From Litorimonas sp. (GTDB taxonomy: Bacteria; Pseudomonadota; Alphaproteobacteria; Caulobacterales; Maricaulaceae), in contig JAPYSU010000014.1 of assembly GCA_029936425.1 (NCBI GenBank), positions 13,095-67,764 on the forward strand: a stretch of DNA of 54,670 bases, read 5' to 3'. Under the pieces are notes generated by a model. It ran no database searches and was not told the origin of the DNA. It saw nothing but the letters and a program-made list of their open reading frames with translations. Positions within the stretch are counted from its first letter, which is position 1. Every line of letters begins with the position of its first letter. Below are positions 26,057 through 35,409 of this stretch, piece after piece. The position numbers and the translations under genes were made by a program.

Positions 26057-29000
26057 TTACAGTTTTACGTTCAGACCGAAGAAGATAAAGCGGCCTGTGT
26101 CGTAAACACCCGGGTAAGTATTGTTGTTACCGTTAATGGCCGGACCTGATGAGACTGAAACAGGGAAGTCGTCTTCAAAGATATTGTTCACACCTGCACG
26201 AGCTGTGATTCCGTCCAGGAATTCCCAAGAACCGGATACATCGAAGTAGTTCGCTGCATCAAGAGATCCCTCGATTACCGAGTCAGGATTACCCTCGTTA
26301 TCAACACCGCCGAAATGGCGCCAAGTCGTATTGATCTGAAGACCTTCAACAGGCGTGTTCCATGTTGCGATAGCACGATGACGATAATCTGCCGTAGGTT
26401 GACCACAGTTACCAACAAACTTGCCTTCACACTCATCTGTCTCAGCACCTAGGAAAGGTGTGAAGTCAGATGAAGAGAGGAATGTTGAAGCATATTGAAC
26501 TGCAAAATCACCAAAGTTTCCACCGCCAAATCTTTCCAGATCGAAGCTGTAATTGACTTGGAAATCAACACCACTGGTCGCGATAGATGCCGCATTCAAG
26601 TTCAACAAAGTAAAGCCGACGCCTGGACCACTTGCATTAAGCGAGCCCGCACCATCACGCTGAATAAGATCACAGAATGTTGCGTCGCCTGTGTCAAGAC
26701 AGCCATTAAGGATGTTGTTTGCACCGATACCAGAAACAATCGCATCATCGATAGTGATATCAAAATAATCGATTGAAGCTGTAAACCCAGGTATAAAATT
26801 AGGTGTTAGTACAGCACCAACGGTGAATGTATCAGACTTTTCAGGTGAAAGTTCAGGATTACCACCAAACAAACCTTGGGTTTGACCTGAAACCACGTCA
26901 GGAATATTTCCGTATTGAGCGGCCGTAACACCAGTATTGGCACAAGCAGCTGCTGAAGCGAGCGGCGTTGCGTTACCAGTGCTGGAACAAGGATCATACA
27001 CGGTAAGACCATTTGAATCCGTACCAAATTCTGGAAGATCCGGAAGACCAGTAGACTGACCTGTGAACAATTCAACAACGTTCGGTGCACGAACGGCACG
27101 CTGATACTGACCACGGAATGAAATGTCTGGAGTTGGAACCCACGTCAACTGTGCACCATAAGTGTCAGTGCTGAAGCTGTTGGACACACCGTTACCATCA
27201 ACAGTGTAGTCAGAATAACGATACTGACCATTGAAGACGAGTTCTTCAACGAATTGCACACCCGTAACAAGCGGGAGCTCTACCTCGCCGAAGACTTCAA
27301 ACACGTCAATACCACCAGCGACAGGAAGTGTCGGGCCACCAACGCCTGTGAAACCACCATCTGCACGCTGACTGATTTGGTCTGGCGTCGCATCCAGGCC
27401 GTCTTCGCGATATTCAACACCCAGCAAGAAACCGATACCGGAACCTTCAGCATAAGGCGAAACGATACCATAGTTGGAAAGATCAGTTTGAATGTTACCA
27501 CCAAGCACCAACTGGTCAGTTTGACCTGTCGTAATGCCAACACCTTGGATGAAATCCAACGATTCTTGCGAGACGAGGCTTTCGCCGCCTGGTCCACGTT
27601 GGAAGATATTGTACGGCGCACATCCGTTTGATTGATCGATACAAACAGGGTTTCCGTCGGCATCAGTTGTCACCAAAAGAGCCTGACCAAGATTATCGAT
27701 CAAGAAGTCATTGGTCGACGTATCTTGATCTTTTGTTTTAGAATATTGACCAAATACTTCGTAGTCCCATGTCTCAGCAAAAGTACCGCGCATGCCACCC
27801 ACAAAGCGCATGGCTTGGTTCTCAAGACGAGAGTTACGCGGGCCACCTTCAACGTTACGGTGAGTAGCCGTGATTCCGTCAATGATTTCACCACTGGCGA
27901 TTTGAGCAGGAGTACACTGCAAAACAGCCTCAGCAATAGAGCGACCGTCCTGTGTAACAGGCTGCTGAATCAGAGGGTTATCACAGTTGATGCTACGCTG
28001 GAAGAAACCAAATGAGGCAGATGGTGCGATTTGCGCATCAGACTGCTGCTCTGTAAAGCCAAAATCAGCAAAGATTTCATGACCATCAAAAACTTCGTAG
28101 CTTGCTTTTGTGTAGAGTTGGAAACGCTCAGATGGGCGCTGGAAGTAGTTTAACGCACCAAAGTTATAGGTTTCAGCTGGCCCGCCAACGAATGGCGTGA
28201 ATGTGCCATCTTCCTGTTGGAAGAAGTCTGTACCGCCAAAGTCAGCAACGTTGTTAAAGCGGCGGAAGTTGGAAGAACCGACACAACCAAAACCATTTAC
28301 GTTACCTGAACCAATTGTACAGGCAGATGCCGTGCGATCCGCACCCAAGATGTCTTCTCTGTTTTGGTAAGATGCGAAAGCAACGACGTTACCACGGCCA
28401 CCATCTAGGTTTGCACCGATTGTAACAGATCCAGTGATTTCTTCGCCATCGGTTACACTGCCCGGAATTGGCACGAGGGCATCATTAAGAACATCTTCAA
28501 AGATATCTCTACCGCTATTGCTACTTTGAGCAAAACCATACTGAAGATCCAACTCAGCGCCTTCAAAATCATCTTTCAAAACAAAGTTAACAACGCCGGA
28601 AACCGCATCTGAACCGTAAACAGCAGAAGAGCCACCTGTCAGCACCTCGACGCGCTCAACGAGGTTAGTCGGAACCAAATCGATATTAACAGCAACAGAA
28701 GAAGAGTCACCATAAGGAAGACGACGACCGTCAATCAAGCTCAATGTACGCTGCGCACCGAGGCCTCGTAAATCAAGTTGCGCAGTACCACTAGCGCCAT
28801 TCGATTGCTCTGATGTCTGAGCAGCAGAAATCTGCGGCAATGAGTTCGTCAGGTCCTCAATATTCACAACACCACGAGCGCTGATTTCAGAATTATCGAC
28901 TGACAGGATAGGCTGAGCCGCTGTCAGGTTTGGGTTTACGTTCAAACGCGAACCGGTGACGATGATTTCATCTTCGTCGGCATCTTGCGCAAAGGAAGGA

Positions 29001-29068
29001 GCAGCACTTGCCAGCATAGCGCTGGAGAGCAATGTCCCTATCAATAGATTTCTTTTTGATAATTTCAC
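26057..29068 (-). CDS. TonB-dependent outer-membrane receptor
   Basis: The 1003-residue protein begins with a signal peptide (LIGTLLSSAMLASAAPSFAQ). A short segment DEDEIIVTGSRL resembling a TonB box is followed by the plug domain, with RGLGAQRTLSLIDGRRL, VERVEVLTGGSSAVYGSDA and VSGVVNFVLKDDF. The beta barrel ends with GRFIFFGLNVKL, an aromatic outer-membrane C-terminus (final residues V-K-L). Such receptors import siderophores, cobalamin or oligosaccharides using TonB energy; the substrate is not readable. Extracellular loops are Asn/Gly/Thr-rich. The start is GTG at 29068 with AAAGGGAC upstream. It is monocistronic, with its own terminator. Confidence 0.94.
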   Translation of the reverse strand: MKLSKRNLLIGTLLSSAMLASAAPSFAQDADEDEIIVTGSRLNVNPNLTAAQPILSVDNSEISARGVVNIEDLTNSLPQISAAQTSEQSNGASGTAQLDLRGLGAQRTLSLIDGRRLPYGDSSSVAVNIDLVPTNLVERVEVLTGGSSAVYGSDAVSGVVNFVLKDDFEGAELDLQYGFAQSSNSGRDIFEDVLNDALVPIPGSVTDGEEITGSVTIGANLDGGRGNVVAFASYQNREDILGADRTASACTIGSGNVNGFGCVGSSNFRRFNNVADFGGTDFFQQEDGTFTPFVGGPAETYNFGALNYFQRPSERFQLYTKASYEVFDGHEIFADFGFTEQQSDAQIAPSASFGFFQRSINCDNPLIQQPVTQDGRSIAEAVLQCTPAQIASGEIIDGITATHRNVEGGPRNSRLENQAMRFVGGMRGTFAETWDYEVFGQYSKTKDQDTSTNDFLIDNLGQALLVTTDADGNPVCIDQSNGCAPYNIFQRGPGGESLVSQESLDFIQGVGITTGQTDQLVLGGNIQTDLSNYGIVSPYAEGSGIGFLLGVEYREDGLDATPDQISQRADGGFTGVGGPTLPVAGGIDVFEVFGEVELPLVTGVQFVEELVFNGQYRYSDYTVDGNGVSNSFSTDTYGAQLTWVPTPDISFRGQYQRAVRAPNVVELFTGQSTGLPDLPEFGTDSNGLTVYDPCSSTGNATPLASAAACANTGVTAAQYGNIPDVVSGQTQGLFGGNPELSPEKSDTFTVGAVLTPNFIPGFTASIDYFDITIDDAIVSGIGANNILNGCLDTGDATFCDLIQRDGAGSLNASGPGVGFTLLNLNAASIATSGVDFQVNYSFDLERFGGGNFGDFAVQYASTFLSSSDFTPFLGAETDECEGKFVGNCGQPTADYRHRAIATWNTPVEGLQINTTWRHFGGVDNEGNPDSVIEGSLDAANYFDVSGSWEFLDGITARAGVNNIFEDDFPVSVSSGPAINGNNNTYPGVYDTGRFIFFGLNVKL

Positions 29069-29414
29069 AGTTAAGTCCCTTTTTAGTGTTTTATCGTTTA
29101 TTGCCTCCCCGCAACACGGAAAGATTACACTTATCGCTATTAGTCATTCCCCCTCAACGCAATATGTTTGTGACACTTTTGTAAGAAGGACAGGGCTTTT
29201 ATCCAAACCTGTTGCATAAAAAGCACGAATGAGAGTAAATTCTCCGCCAAGCGCAATATTTTTGCGTTTATTAAAAAAAGCAGAAAATTAATTCCGTATC
29301 CGTAAATATTTCAAAATAATATACTGCACTAAGATTGTGCGTTAAACGTTTTTCGTCACAAAAATAAGGAAATTATTTAATTCTGTTAACCCCATGGCCA
29401 CACAACTTTGGGAA
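29069..29414 (-). promoter_or_regulatory. AT-rich upstream region of the TonB receptor (no gene seen)
   Basis: This 346-base gap between priA's stop and the receptor start is clearly more A/T-rich than its surroundings. No open frame with a ribosome site was found. It must carry the receptor promoter and possibly a regulator site, but I could not identify a convincing -35/-10 pair or a clear inverted-repeat operator by eye. Confidence 0.5.
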
Positions 29415-31568
29415 TTACATGAAACTTTGCGGATCAATATCGATTTGAATCTTATATTTTGCGGGCGGGCGAATCTTAGCTCGCCAGACGGCCATATAGC
29501 GAGACAAGTTTACGCCCGGTTCCGCCTGAATAAATAATCGTCTCCGGAACGCCCCTCTTAACCGTCCTATGGGGGGTTCAGACGGACCAAGAATCTCTAT
29601 GCCTTCGGCGCGGGGGGCGAGGTTGACCATTTTCTTGGCCAGGCTCTCTGTCTTTTTCAATTCCGGCCCGGAAATAATAACCGCCGCCAGCTTTCCAAAA
29701 GGCGGCAGACCCAGCATTTCGCGCATGGCCAGTTCTACTCCTATGAAGAGTTCCCTGTCCCCGGCGGCAAGCGCCAGAAGCGCTTCATGTTCCGGCTGAT
29801 GCGTCTGGATAAGCGCCCGGCCCGGTTTCTCGGCTCGCCCGGCCCGGCCTGCGACCTGAACCAGCGTTTGATAGGTTCGCTCCCCGGCCCGCGGGTCCCC
29901 GCCTGCCAGCCCTAAATCCCCGTCCACAACACCGACAAATGTGAGGTGCGGAAAGTTGTGACCCTTTACCACCATTTGTGTTCCGACGAGTATATCAATC
30001 TCGCCCGCCGCCATCCTGTCCATGCGTTCTCTGATCGCATTTGGGTTTCCGGCGGTGTCGGAACTGAAAATCTCTATCCTGGCCTCGGGAAAGTGCCGCG
30101 CCGCTTCCTCAGCCACACGTTCGACTCCGGGTCCGACGGCCGTCAGACTGTCTTCCGCTTTGCAATTCGGGCAGAGCGTCGGCATGCGCATGGAAAACCC
30201 GGTCAAATGGCACATGGCCCGCCCCGTGGCGCGGTGCTCCACCAGCCAGCTATCCGTATCCGGGCTTTTCAGCTTTTCCCCGCAGGAGCGGCAAATGATG
30301 AGCGGCGCATAGCCCCGGCGGTTCAGATAGAGCATGGACTGATCGCCCTGCGCCAATCCGGCTCTGACAGCCTCAATCAGGGGAGCAGACAGAAAATCAC
30401 CTTTCTCGGGTTGATTCTCTTTCAAATCGACTAGGCCAATATCCGGCAATACCGCCGCGCCCGGCCGCTCAGGCAAAACGATATGAGCAAACTTTCCGCT
30501 CCGCGCATTGTGCAGGCTTTCTAGTGACGGTGTGGCCGACGCAAGAATAACGGCATGACCTGAAAGTTTGGCGCGCACGATTGACATGTCCCGGGCATTA
30601 TAGATGACGCCCTCTTCCTGCTTGTAGGACGTGTCATGTTCCTCATCGACGACGATGAGTTTCAAATCCGCAAAGGGCAGATAGAGCGCAGACCTCGCGC
30701 CAACGACTAATTTTGCGCGCCCTTGCGCCACTTCGCGCCAGACCCGGCGGCGCGGCGCGTCCCCCGCTGCCGAATGCCATTCGGCCGGTTTTACCCCGAA
30801 GCGTTTCTCAAACCGGGTCATACCCGCCTGCGTCAGCGCAATTTCCGGAACAAGGATAAGCACCTGCCCGCTTTGGCGCAGGGCTTCCGCCACGGCTTCA
30901 AAATAGACTTCCGTTTTACCTGACCCGGTCACGCCGTCGAGCAAGCTGACCGAGAAGTCCTGCAATTGCATTTGCGCGACCAGCTCTTTTGCCGCGTCTT
31001 CCTGTCCTTCGGTTAGCTCCATCCCGGGGTGATCCGGATTGGGCTCGTCAAAAGGCGCATCGACCGGCAGAGCGAGTTCCTGCATGGCGCCGACTTTTAC
31101 CAAGCCCTTCACAACGCTCGCACTCACCCCGGCGCGGGACGCTATTTCGCTTGCGCGGGCTGGGAACGGATCGCCCTCACGCAACACGGCGCGGCGCGAA
31201 GGCGTCAATTGTGACGGCGCGGCACCTGTCGGCATGTAATGTGAAACCACCGGGCTAGGGTCGAGGGCTTTGTAAGACCGCAGCACCATGCGGAAAACCT
31301 GCCCGGGCGAGGCGACATTATACTTCGCCGTCCATTCAATGAACTTTATCATCTCCGGCGAGAGAGGGCGCGTCGCCTTACGCTCCGCAATCTCCTTGAG
31401 CTCCCGCCCCTCTTCCGCCGGGCCCAGTCCTGTGACAACGCCCAGCTTCATCTGCTTGCCAATCGGCGCGTAGACAAAGTCGCCTATGCTCAGGTCCATA
31501 TCCTCCGGCACGGCGTAATCAAACGCACCGGGCACATTCACTGGAAAAAGTATTTGAGCGTTTTGCAT
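29415..31568 (-). CDS. priA: Primosomal replication-restart helicase PriA
   Basis: The 717-residue protein has the N-terminal 3'-end-binding domain (LFPVNVPGAFDYAVPE), Walker A GVTGSGKTEVYFEA, the DEEHDTSYKQ box and helicase motifs V/VI (VGTQMVVKGHNFPHLTFVGV, QVAGRAGRAE). PriA reloads the replisome at stalled forks. The zinc region is unusual: the first CRSC pair and the last CPNC pair are kept. The middle pairs are replaced, with SPDT where CPxC is expected and CHLT where CxxC is expected, so one of the two zinc sites seems lost. It is divergent from the transaldolase gene, with 59 bases between the starts. Confidence 0.96.
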   Translation of the reverse strand: MQNAQILFPVNVPGAFDYAVPEDMDLSIGDFVYAPIGKQMKLGVVTGLGPAEEGRELKEIAERKATRPLSPEMIKFIEWTAKYNVASPGQVFRMVLRSYKALDPSPVVSHYMPTGAAPSQLTPSRRAVLREGDPFPARASEIASRAGVSASVVKGLVKVGAMQELALPVDAPFDEPNPDHPGMELTEGQEDAAKELVAQMQLQDFSVSLLDGVTGSGKTEVYFEAVAEALRQSGQVLILVPEIALTQAGMTRFEKRFGVKPAEWHSAAGDAPRRRVWREVAQGRAKLVVGARSALYLPFADLKLIVVDEEHDTSYKQEEGVIYNARDMSIVRAKLSGHAVILASATPSLESLHNARSGKFAHIVLPERPGAAVLPDIGLVDLKENQPEKGDFLSAPLIEAVRAGLAQGDQSMLYLNRRGYAPLIICRSCGEKLKSPDTDSWLVEHRATGRAMCHLTGFSMRMPTLCPNCKAEDSLTAVGPGVERVAEEAARHFPEARIEIFSSDTAGNPNAIRERMDRMAAGEIDILVGTQMVVKGHNFPHLTFVGVVDGDLGLAGGDPRAGERTYQTLVQVAGRAGRAEKPGRALIQTHQPEHEALLALAAGDRELFIGVELAMREMLGLPPFGKLAAVIISGPELKKTESLAKKMVNLAPRAEGIEILGPSEPPIGRLRGAFRRRLFIQAEPGVNLSRYMAVWRAKIRPPAKYKIQIDIDPQSFM

Positions 31569-31627
31569 CTGAGTGATTCGTGATAACAGGCCGCGAACTT
31601 AACCACAGCCCCACGGGACATAAAGCC

Positions 31628-32281
31628 ATGAAATTTTTTGTTGATAGTGCCGATCTGGACGCCATCTCCGCTCTGAACGATATCGGACTCGTTGACGGCG
31701 TCACAACCAACCCCTCCATCATCGCCAAATCCGGCCGCGACTTCAAAGAAGTCATCGCTGAAATCTGTAAAATTACCGAAGGCCATGTCAGCGCCGAAGT
31801 TGTCGCAACGGACGCCGACGACATGATCAAGGAAGGCCGCCACCTACGCAAAATTGCTGATAATGTCTGCGTAAAACTTCCTCTGACGATGGACGGTCTG
31901 AAAGCCTGCAATGTCTTGTCCAAGGAAGGCACGCCGGTCAATGTCACGCTTTGCTTCTCACCCAATCAGGCCTTGCTCGCAGCAAAATGCGGCGCGACTT
32001 ATATCTCGCCCTTTATCGGACGTCTGGACGATATCACGCTGGACGGGTTGGAGCTGATTGAAGACATCCGTACAATTTACGACAATTATGGATTTGAGAC
32101 AGAAATTCTCGCTGCCTCTATTCGCAATGTAAACCACGTCAAGGAATGCGCGCTTGTCGGCGCCGACGTCATGACCGCGCCGCCGGGCGTGATCGAGAGC
32201 CTGTCCAAGCACGTCCTGACCGACAAAGGTCTGGAGGCTTTCCTCAAGGATTGGGAAAAGACAGGTCAAAGCATCCTTTAA
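31628..32281 (+). CDS. tal: Transaldolase, small TalC/FSA-type
   Basis: The 217-residue protein is the short single-domain type: MKFFVDSADLDAI at the start, GVTTNPSIIAKSGRDF, the Schiff-base lysine in CVKLPLT, and ISPFIGRLDDI. It interconverts sedoheptulose-7-P plus glyceraldehyde-3-P with erythrose-4-P plus fructose-6-P in the pentose phosphate pathway; some members act as fructose-6-phosphate aldolases. The ATG at 31628 is chosen because the conserved family N-terminus begins there. A bidirectional terminator follows the stop by about 20 bases. Confidence 0.95.
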   Translation: MKFFVDSADLDAISALNDIGLVDGVTTNPSIIAKSGRDFKEVIAEICKITEGHVSAEVVATDADDMIKEGRHLRKIADNVCVKLPLTMDGLKACNVLSKEGTPVNVTLCFSPNQALLAAKCGATYISPFIGRLDDITLDGLELIEDIRTIYDNYGFETEILAASIRNVNHVKECALVGADVMTAPPGVIESLSKHVLTDKGLEAFLKDWEKTGQSIL

Positions 32282-32301
32282 GTCACTTATTAAATGTAAA
32301 A

Positions 32302-32327
32302 AGCCCGGCAAATCGCCGGGCTTTTTT
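32302..32327. terminator. Bidirectional intrinsic terminator between tal and the acylase gene
   Basis: A 7-bp stem (32303-32309 with 32315-32321) is flanked by A residues on the left and six T residues on the right (32322-32327). It can serve both the plus-strand transaldolase gene and the converging minus-strand acylase gene. Confidence 0.9.
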
Positions 32328-32346
32328 ATTTGTCTTGAACTCCGGG

Positions 32347-34527
32347 CTACTCCCCCGGCCGGTAGGTTCGAACGGCCCGCGCTTCGACATCGTCGCGGTA
32401 ATAGGGCACGTCCTTAAATTTGACATTGATATAAGGCAGGATCTGATCGTCGAAATGCGGCGAGTCCGGATCATTGCTCTGCCCGCCCGCGAGCAGGCTC
32501 TTGGCTTTGATCTTGTCCCCAAACTCGACAACGGCGACGAAGCTGTTCCCGCGATAGCCGTAAATCTTCTTAGTATTTTCGCCCTGGCTGGCGCCAAAAG
32601 CCGCGAGCGCGCCCCACCGACCCGACGCCATGGGCACGGGATAGCTCTTTTTCGAATCGTCGAATTCCAGATCAATTGCGCCAGAAAGCCTCTGAAAACG
32701 GTTGATCTCGCCCCACGGCATTTTCCAGGTGCCGAAATCTGCCGTCATTTTCGTCATGGCTTTGTCCAGCAAATCCAGTTGCTCCTGCGGCGTTCCGCTT
32801 TCAAAGAAATGCATATAGGTTTCCATACGGCTCGCCCCCTTCGGACGGGCGTCGGATTGCAACATCTCCATCCCGTAATAATGCGCCAGAGACATGGCGA
32901 CTGAGTCCGCCGAAACCGTATGATTCCATTCGTCGAGCACGGAAATCGCTTCGGCAAAGGCCGGATTCTGATTGCTGAGGTCATAAGAATCGACAAGGCT
33001 CGGGATAATAAATTCAAACGCAGGGAGCGCCGGGTCATAAGCCAGGTCGATGAGCCCGTCCAAAGTCAGATCGTTGGCCTCCTCCAAAAGGCGGATGGCG
33101 TGGACCGCTCTGAAATTTTCTTTATCCGGGGCCATATAGGCGGGGTAATTCTCGCGTTTCGGGCTGTTATCCCCGGCCGCCGTAAAGGGCGTCGAATTGG
33201 CATTCTGGATCCAGCCATTGGGCGGATTGAGCAATGTAATCGCCTCATCCACCGGATGCGTACCGTCCCAATCCGTGCGCGTGTCCCATCCATTGACCGT
33301 ACCGGAATAATCGATCATCGGGTCACGTTTGGGAATGAAATTGCCGTGATAATAGGCGATATTGCCCTGCGCGTCGGCATAGACGGTGTTGTTGGACGAA
33401 TTGGTTCGGATATCCATCATCTCGTTAAACGCCTCATATCCGTCGGTTTTTGTACGAAGGAAAGATTGCTTAAGCGCATTGACCGGATCCCAGTTGATTT
33501 TGGTCACCACCCATTTATCGCCTTCCATATGTGTCACCGGCCCGTGATGGGTGTGATACATTGGGAACGTCCGCGATTTCAGTCTATTGCCGTCTTTGTA
33601 ATCCAGTGTGACCTCAGAGACCTGAACCGGACGCATTTCATCTCCGTATCGATAGACCAATTCGCCGTCCTGCTCGGAAATATCTTCGCGGAATTTATCG
33701 ATGAAATCGACATAGGTGGAAGTGTGCATCCAGCCATTCTTTTCGGAAAAGCCCTGATAGACAAAAAATTGCCCCCAGGTCACCGCGCCGTAAGCATTCA
33801 ACCCCTCTTCGCTCACGACATGGACCTCGCCGCGGAAGTAAAAGCTCGTATGCGGATTGATAAGCAACATCGGATTACCCGAGCGGGTCAGATCGCCAGA
33901 GACGGCGATACCGTTTGATCCAGCGGGCTCAGGATCAACAAAAGGCGCGTTGGAGGTCAAAAGCAGAGAATCCCCCGGTTCCTTGTCCTGATAAAAGGCT
34001 TTGATTCCATCCAGCGGGATTTGCTCGATGTCGCCGCCAATAGACCCTTCAGAGAAGAACATCGGCATCCAGGGCTCGAATCGGGTCAGCAGTTTTGGCT
34101 CCACCTCGGGATGGGTGGCGAGATAGTAATTCAGCCCGTCCGCAAAAGCGTCACAAAGCGCCTTCACGTCGGCCGGTGCATTTTCATAGGCCGCCTTGGC
34201 TTCATCCATCGTCATATAGAGCCGCGCGCGAAGATCGCTGTAAATCGCTTCTTCGCCTTCTATCTCGGCCAAACGGCCCATCGCCCAGACATAATTGCGT
34301 TCGATACGGGGAAAATCGTCCTCGGCCTGAGCGTAGAGAAGTCCGAAGACAGCGTCCGCGTCCGTTTTACCGTAAATATGCGGCACGCCGTAATCATCGC
34401 GGATAATCTCGACATTTTGGGCTTGAGCGTCCAGCCGCGCCATTTCCGTCGGATCCGCGGTCCGCGTCTCAAGCGTGGCGCAGCTCGCCAATAAAAATAC
34501 AGAAACAACAGCCCAGACTCGAAACAT
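32347..34527 (-). CDS. Penicillin-acylase-family (S45) lipoprotein
   Basis: The 726-residue protein has a lipoprotein signal (VWAVVSVFLLASC) with the lipidated Cys in LASC. An alpha-subunit region follows (VEIIRDDYGVPHIYGKTDAD), then the autoprocessing site GSNGIAVSGDLTRSG near residue 215, where Ser would become the N-terminal nucleophile of the beta chain. Later blocks such as NPHTSFYFRGEVHVV fit the N-terminal nucleophile hydrolase fold. Members cut amide bonds of penicillins, acyl-homoserine lactones or related acyl amides; the true substrate is unknown. The ATG at 34527 (AGGTGG upstream) is preferred to an in-frame GTG at 34536. It stands alone, with a shared terminator at its 3' end. 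Confidence 0.9.
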   Translation of the reverse strand: MFRVWAVVSVFLLASCATLETRTADPTEMARLDAQAQNVEIIRDDYGVPHIYGKTDADAVFGLLYAQAEDDFPRIERNYVWAMGRLAEIEGEEAIYSDLRARLYMTMDEAKAAYENAPADVKALCDAFADGLNYYLATHPEVEPKLLTRFEPWMPMFFSEGSIGGDIEQIPLDGIKAFYQDKEPGDSLLLTSNAPFVDPEPAGSNGIAVSGDLTRSGNPMLLINPHTSFYFRGEVHVVSEEGLNAYGAVTWGQFFVYQGFSEKNGWMHTSTYVDFIDKFREDISEQDGELVYRYGDEMRPVQVSEVTLDYKDGNRLKSRTFPMYHTHHGPVTHMEGDKWVVTKINWDPVNALKQSFLRTKTDGYEAFNEMMDIRTNSSNNTVYADAQGNIAYYHGNFIPKRDPMIDYSGTVNGWDTRTDWDGTHPVDEAITLLNPPNGWIQNANSTPFTAAGDNSPKRENYPAYMAPDKENFRAVHAIRLLEEANDLTLDGLIDLAYDPALPAFEFIIPSLVDSYDLSNQNPAFAEAISVLDEWNHTVSADSVAMSLAHYYGMEMLQSDARPKGASRMETYMHFFESGTPQEQLDLLDKAMTKMTADFGTWKMPWGEINRFQRLSGAIDLEFDDSKKSYPVPMASGRWGALAAFGASQGENTKKIYGYRGNSFVAVVEFGDKIKAKSLLAGGQSNDPDSPHFDDQILPYINVKFKDVPYYRDDVEARAVRTYRPGE

Positions 34528-34778
34528 AAAACCCACCTTTCTGACGCCACGCTATGAGGCAATGACAGAAAGAACAAGTGGGATTCGGCCTGAAGCTTTC
34601 CGCTTCGTTATTTTTCTGCGCTCAGAGCTTTCATGAAAGCAAAAACGATTGTGCCTCGATTGACATTCGCCATAACGGATTGGCCCCTTAGGGCTTCATC
34701 TGCAAAGTATTAGATATTGGCGGGATGATCCCTCTTCCAAATGGGATTTTACTAAGCGCGTAAAGCGTGGCGACACAT

Positions 34779-34938
34779 TACTCCTCCACCGCCGGGGCGG
34801 GGGAGGTGGCCTGCGAATGCAGGTCGGAGGGGGTAGGCGAAACTTGCGTCTTTGGAAAAAAGTTTTTGAGCGCGTTGGACAACGCGCGCCCCCTCCGTCC
34901 TGTCGGACACCTCCCCCGCTTTCGCGGTGGAGGAAGTA
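34779..34938. repeat. 160-bp palindromic intergenic element
   Basis: The ends are inverted: 34779-34792 matches 34924-34938 with one base difference, and 34797-34808 is a perfect 12-bp complement of 34908-34919. Each arm can also fold on its own into a GC-rich hairpin (CCTCC...GGAGG). The middle holds a GCGCGTTG/CAACGCGC hairpin around 34870-34887. It resembles a REP/MITE-type element with no coding capacity. I see no second copy in the window. Confidence 0.7.
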
Positions 34939-35120
34939 TATCCGCACTTATCCTTCCGAAAACCCCAACCTTCTCAGCCTCTTACAAAAAATCGAAGAGT
35001 TAGATCCCCACTTTGCGTTCTGGGGGTATATTTAAACTCGTTCTCTTGAACACGGACAGGAACGCGTCAGGTTCTGGTTCAGGGGACAGCGAGGTTGAGC
35101 ATCGGGTGGTGACACATCCG

Positions 35121-35380
35121 ACTGTGCCGGGCCACCGAGAGTGGGTTAGCCTGCCTACCGCGTCCAGGAGCTGTAAACGGCTTCGTCCCGGCGCGACTGT
35201 GGGAGCCATGTAAGAGGCCGCTCCGGTTCCAATCGCTGCCGCAGAGCTTTGGTTCTTGCGAAACACATATTTATTTCGGTTTTATTTCGGTCTCCGGCAG
35301 GAGCCGAAGCTCTGCGGGCTGTCCGCCTTTTTCGAGGACGAACGCCAAAGCTAACCCCCAGATGGGCAGTGGGAAGGAAC
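35121..35380 (+). ncRNA. Structured RNA of unrecognised family, copy 1
   Basis: From 35121 to 35242 this is identical, base for base, to the reverse complement of 54541-54662. Beyond that it diverges but keeps the same fold. Helix A pairs 35143-35150 with 35350-35357. Helix B pairs 35151-35155 with 35365-35369 and crosses helix A, giving a pseudoknot around a 194-base interior. Inside, 35239-35249 pairs with 35307-35317 (11 bp) and 35251-35259 with 35297-35305 (9 bp, some G-U). A 6-bp hairpin (about 35103-35120) may belong to its 5' end. Orientation is taken from copy 2, where a terminator marks the 3' end; copy 1 has no clear terminator. tmRNA, RNase P and 6S signatures were not found. Confidence 0.7.
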
Positions 35381-35409
35381 GCTTGGGCGATGCACACTTC
35401 AAATTTTTA

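Noticed and set aside
32920..33918. 332-codon plus-strand frame opposite the acylase gene
   Set aside because: Antisense shadow; the sense protein has complete family motifs.
35121..35380. tmRNA, RNase P RNA, 6S RNA or tRNA identity for the structured RNA
   Set aside because: No tag-peptide codons, no GGAAAGTCCGGG core, no matching 6S bubble outline. A T-loop-like GGTTCCAATC exists, but its flanks do not pair.
34696..35397. Several 60-115-codon frames in the acylase-ppdK gap
   Set aside because: They run through palindromes and the structured RNA, and the compensated base changes between the two RNA copies break codons but keep helices.
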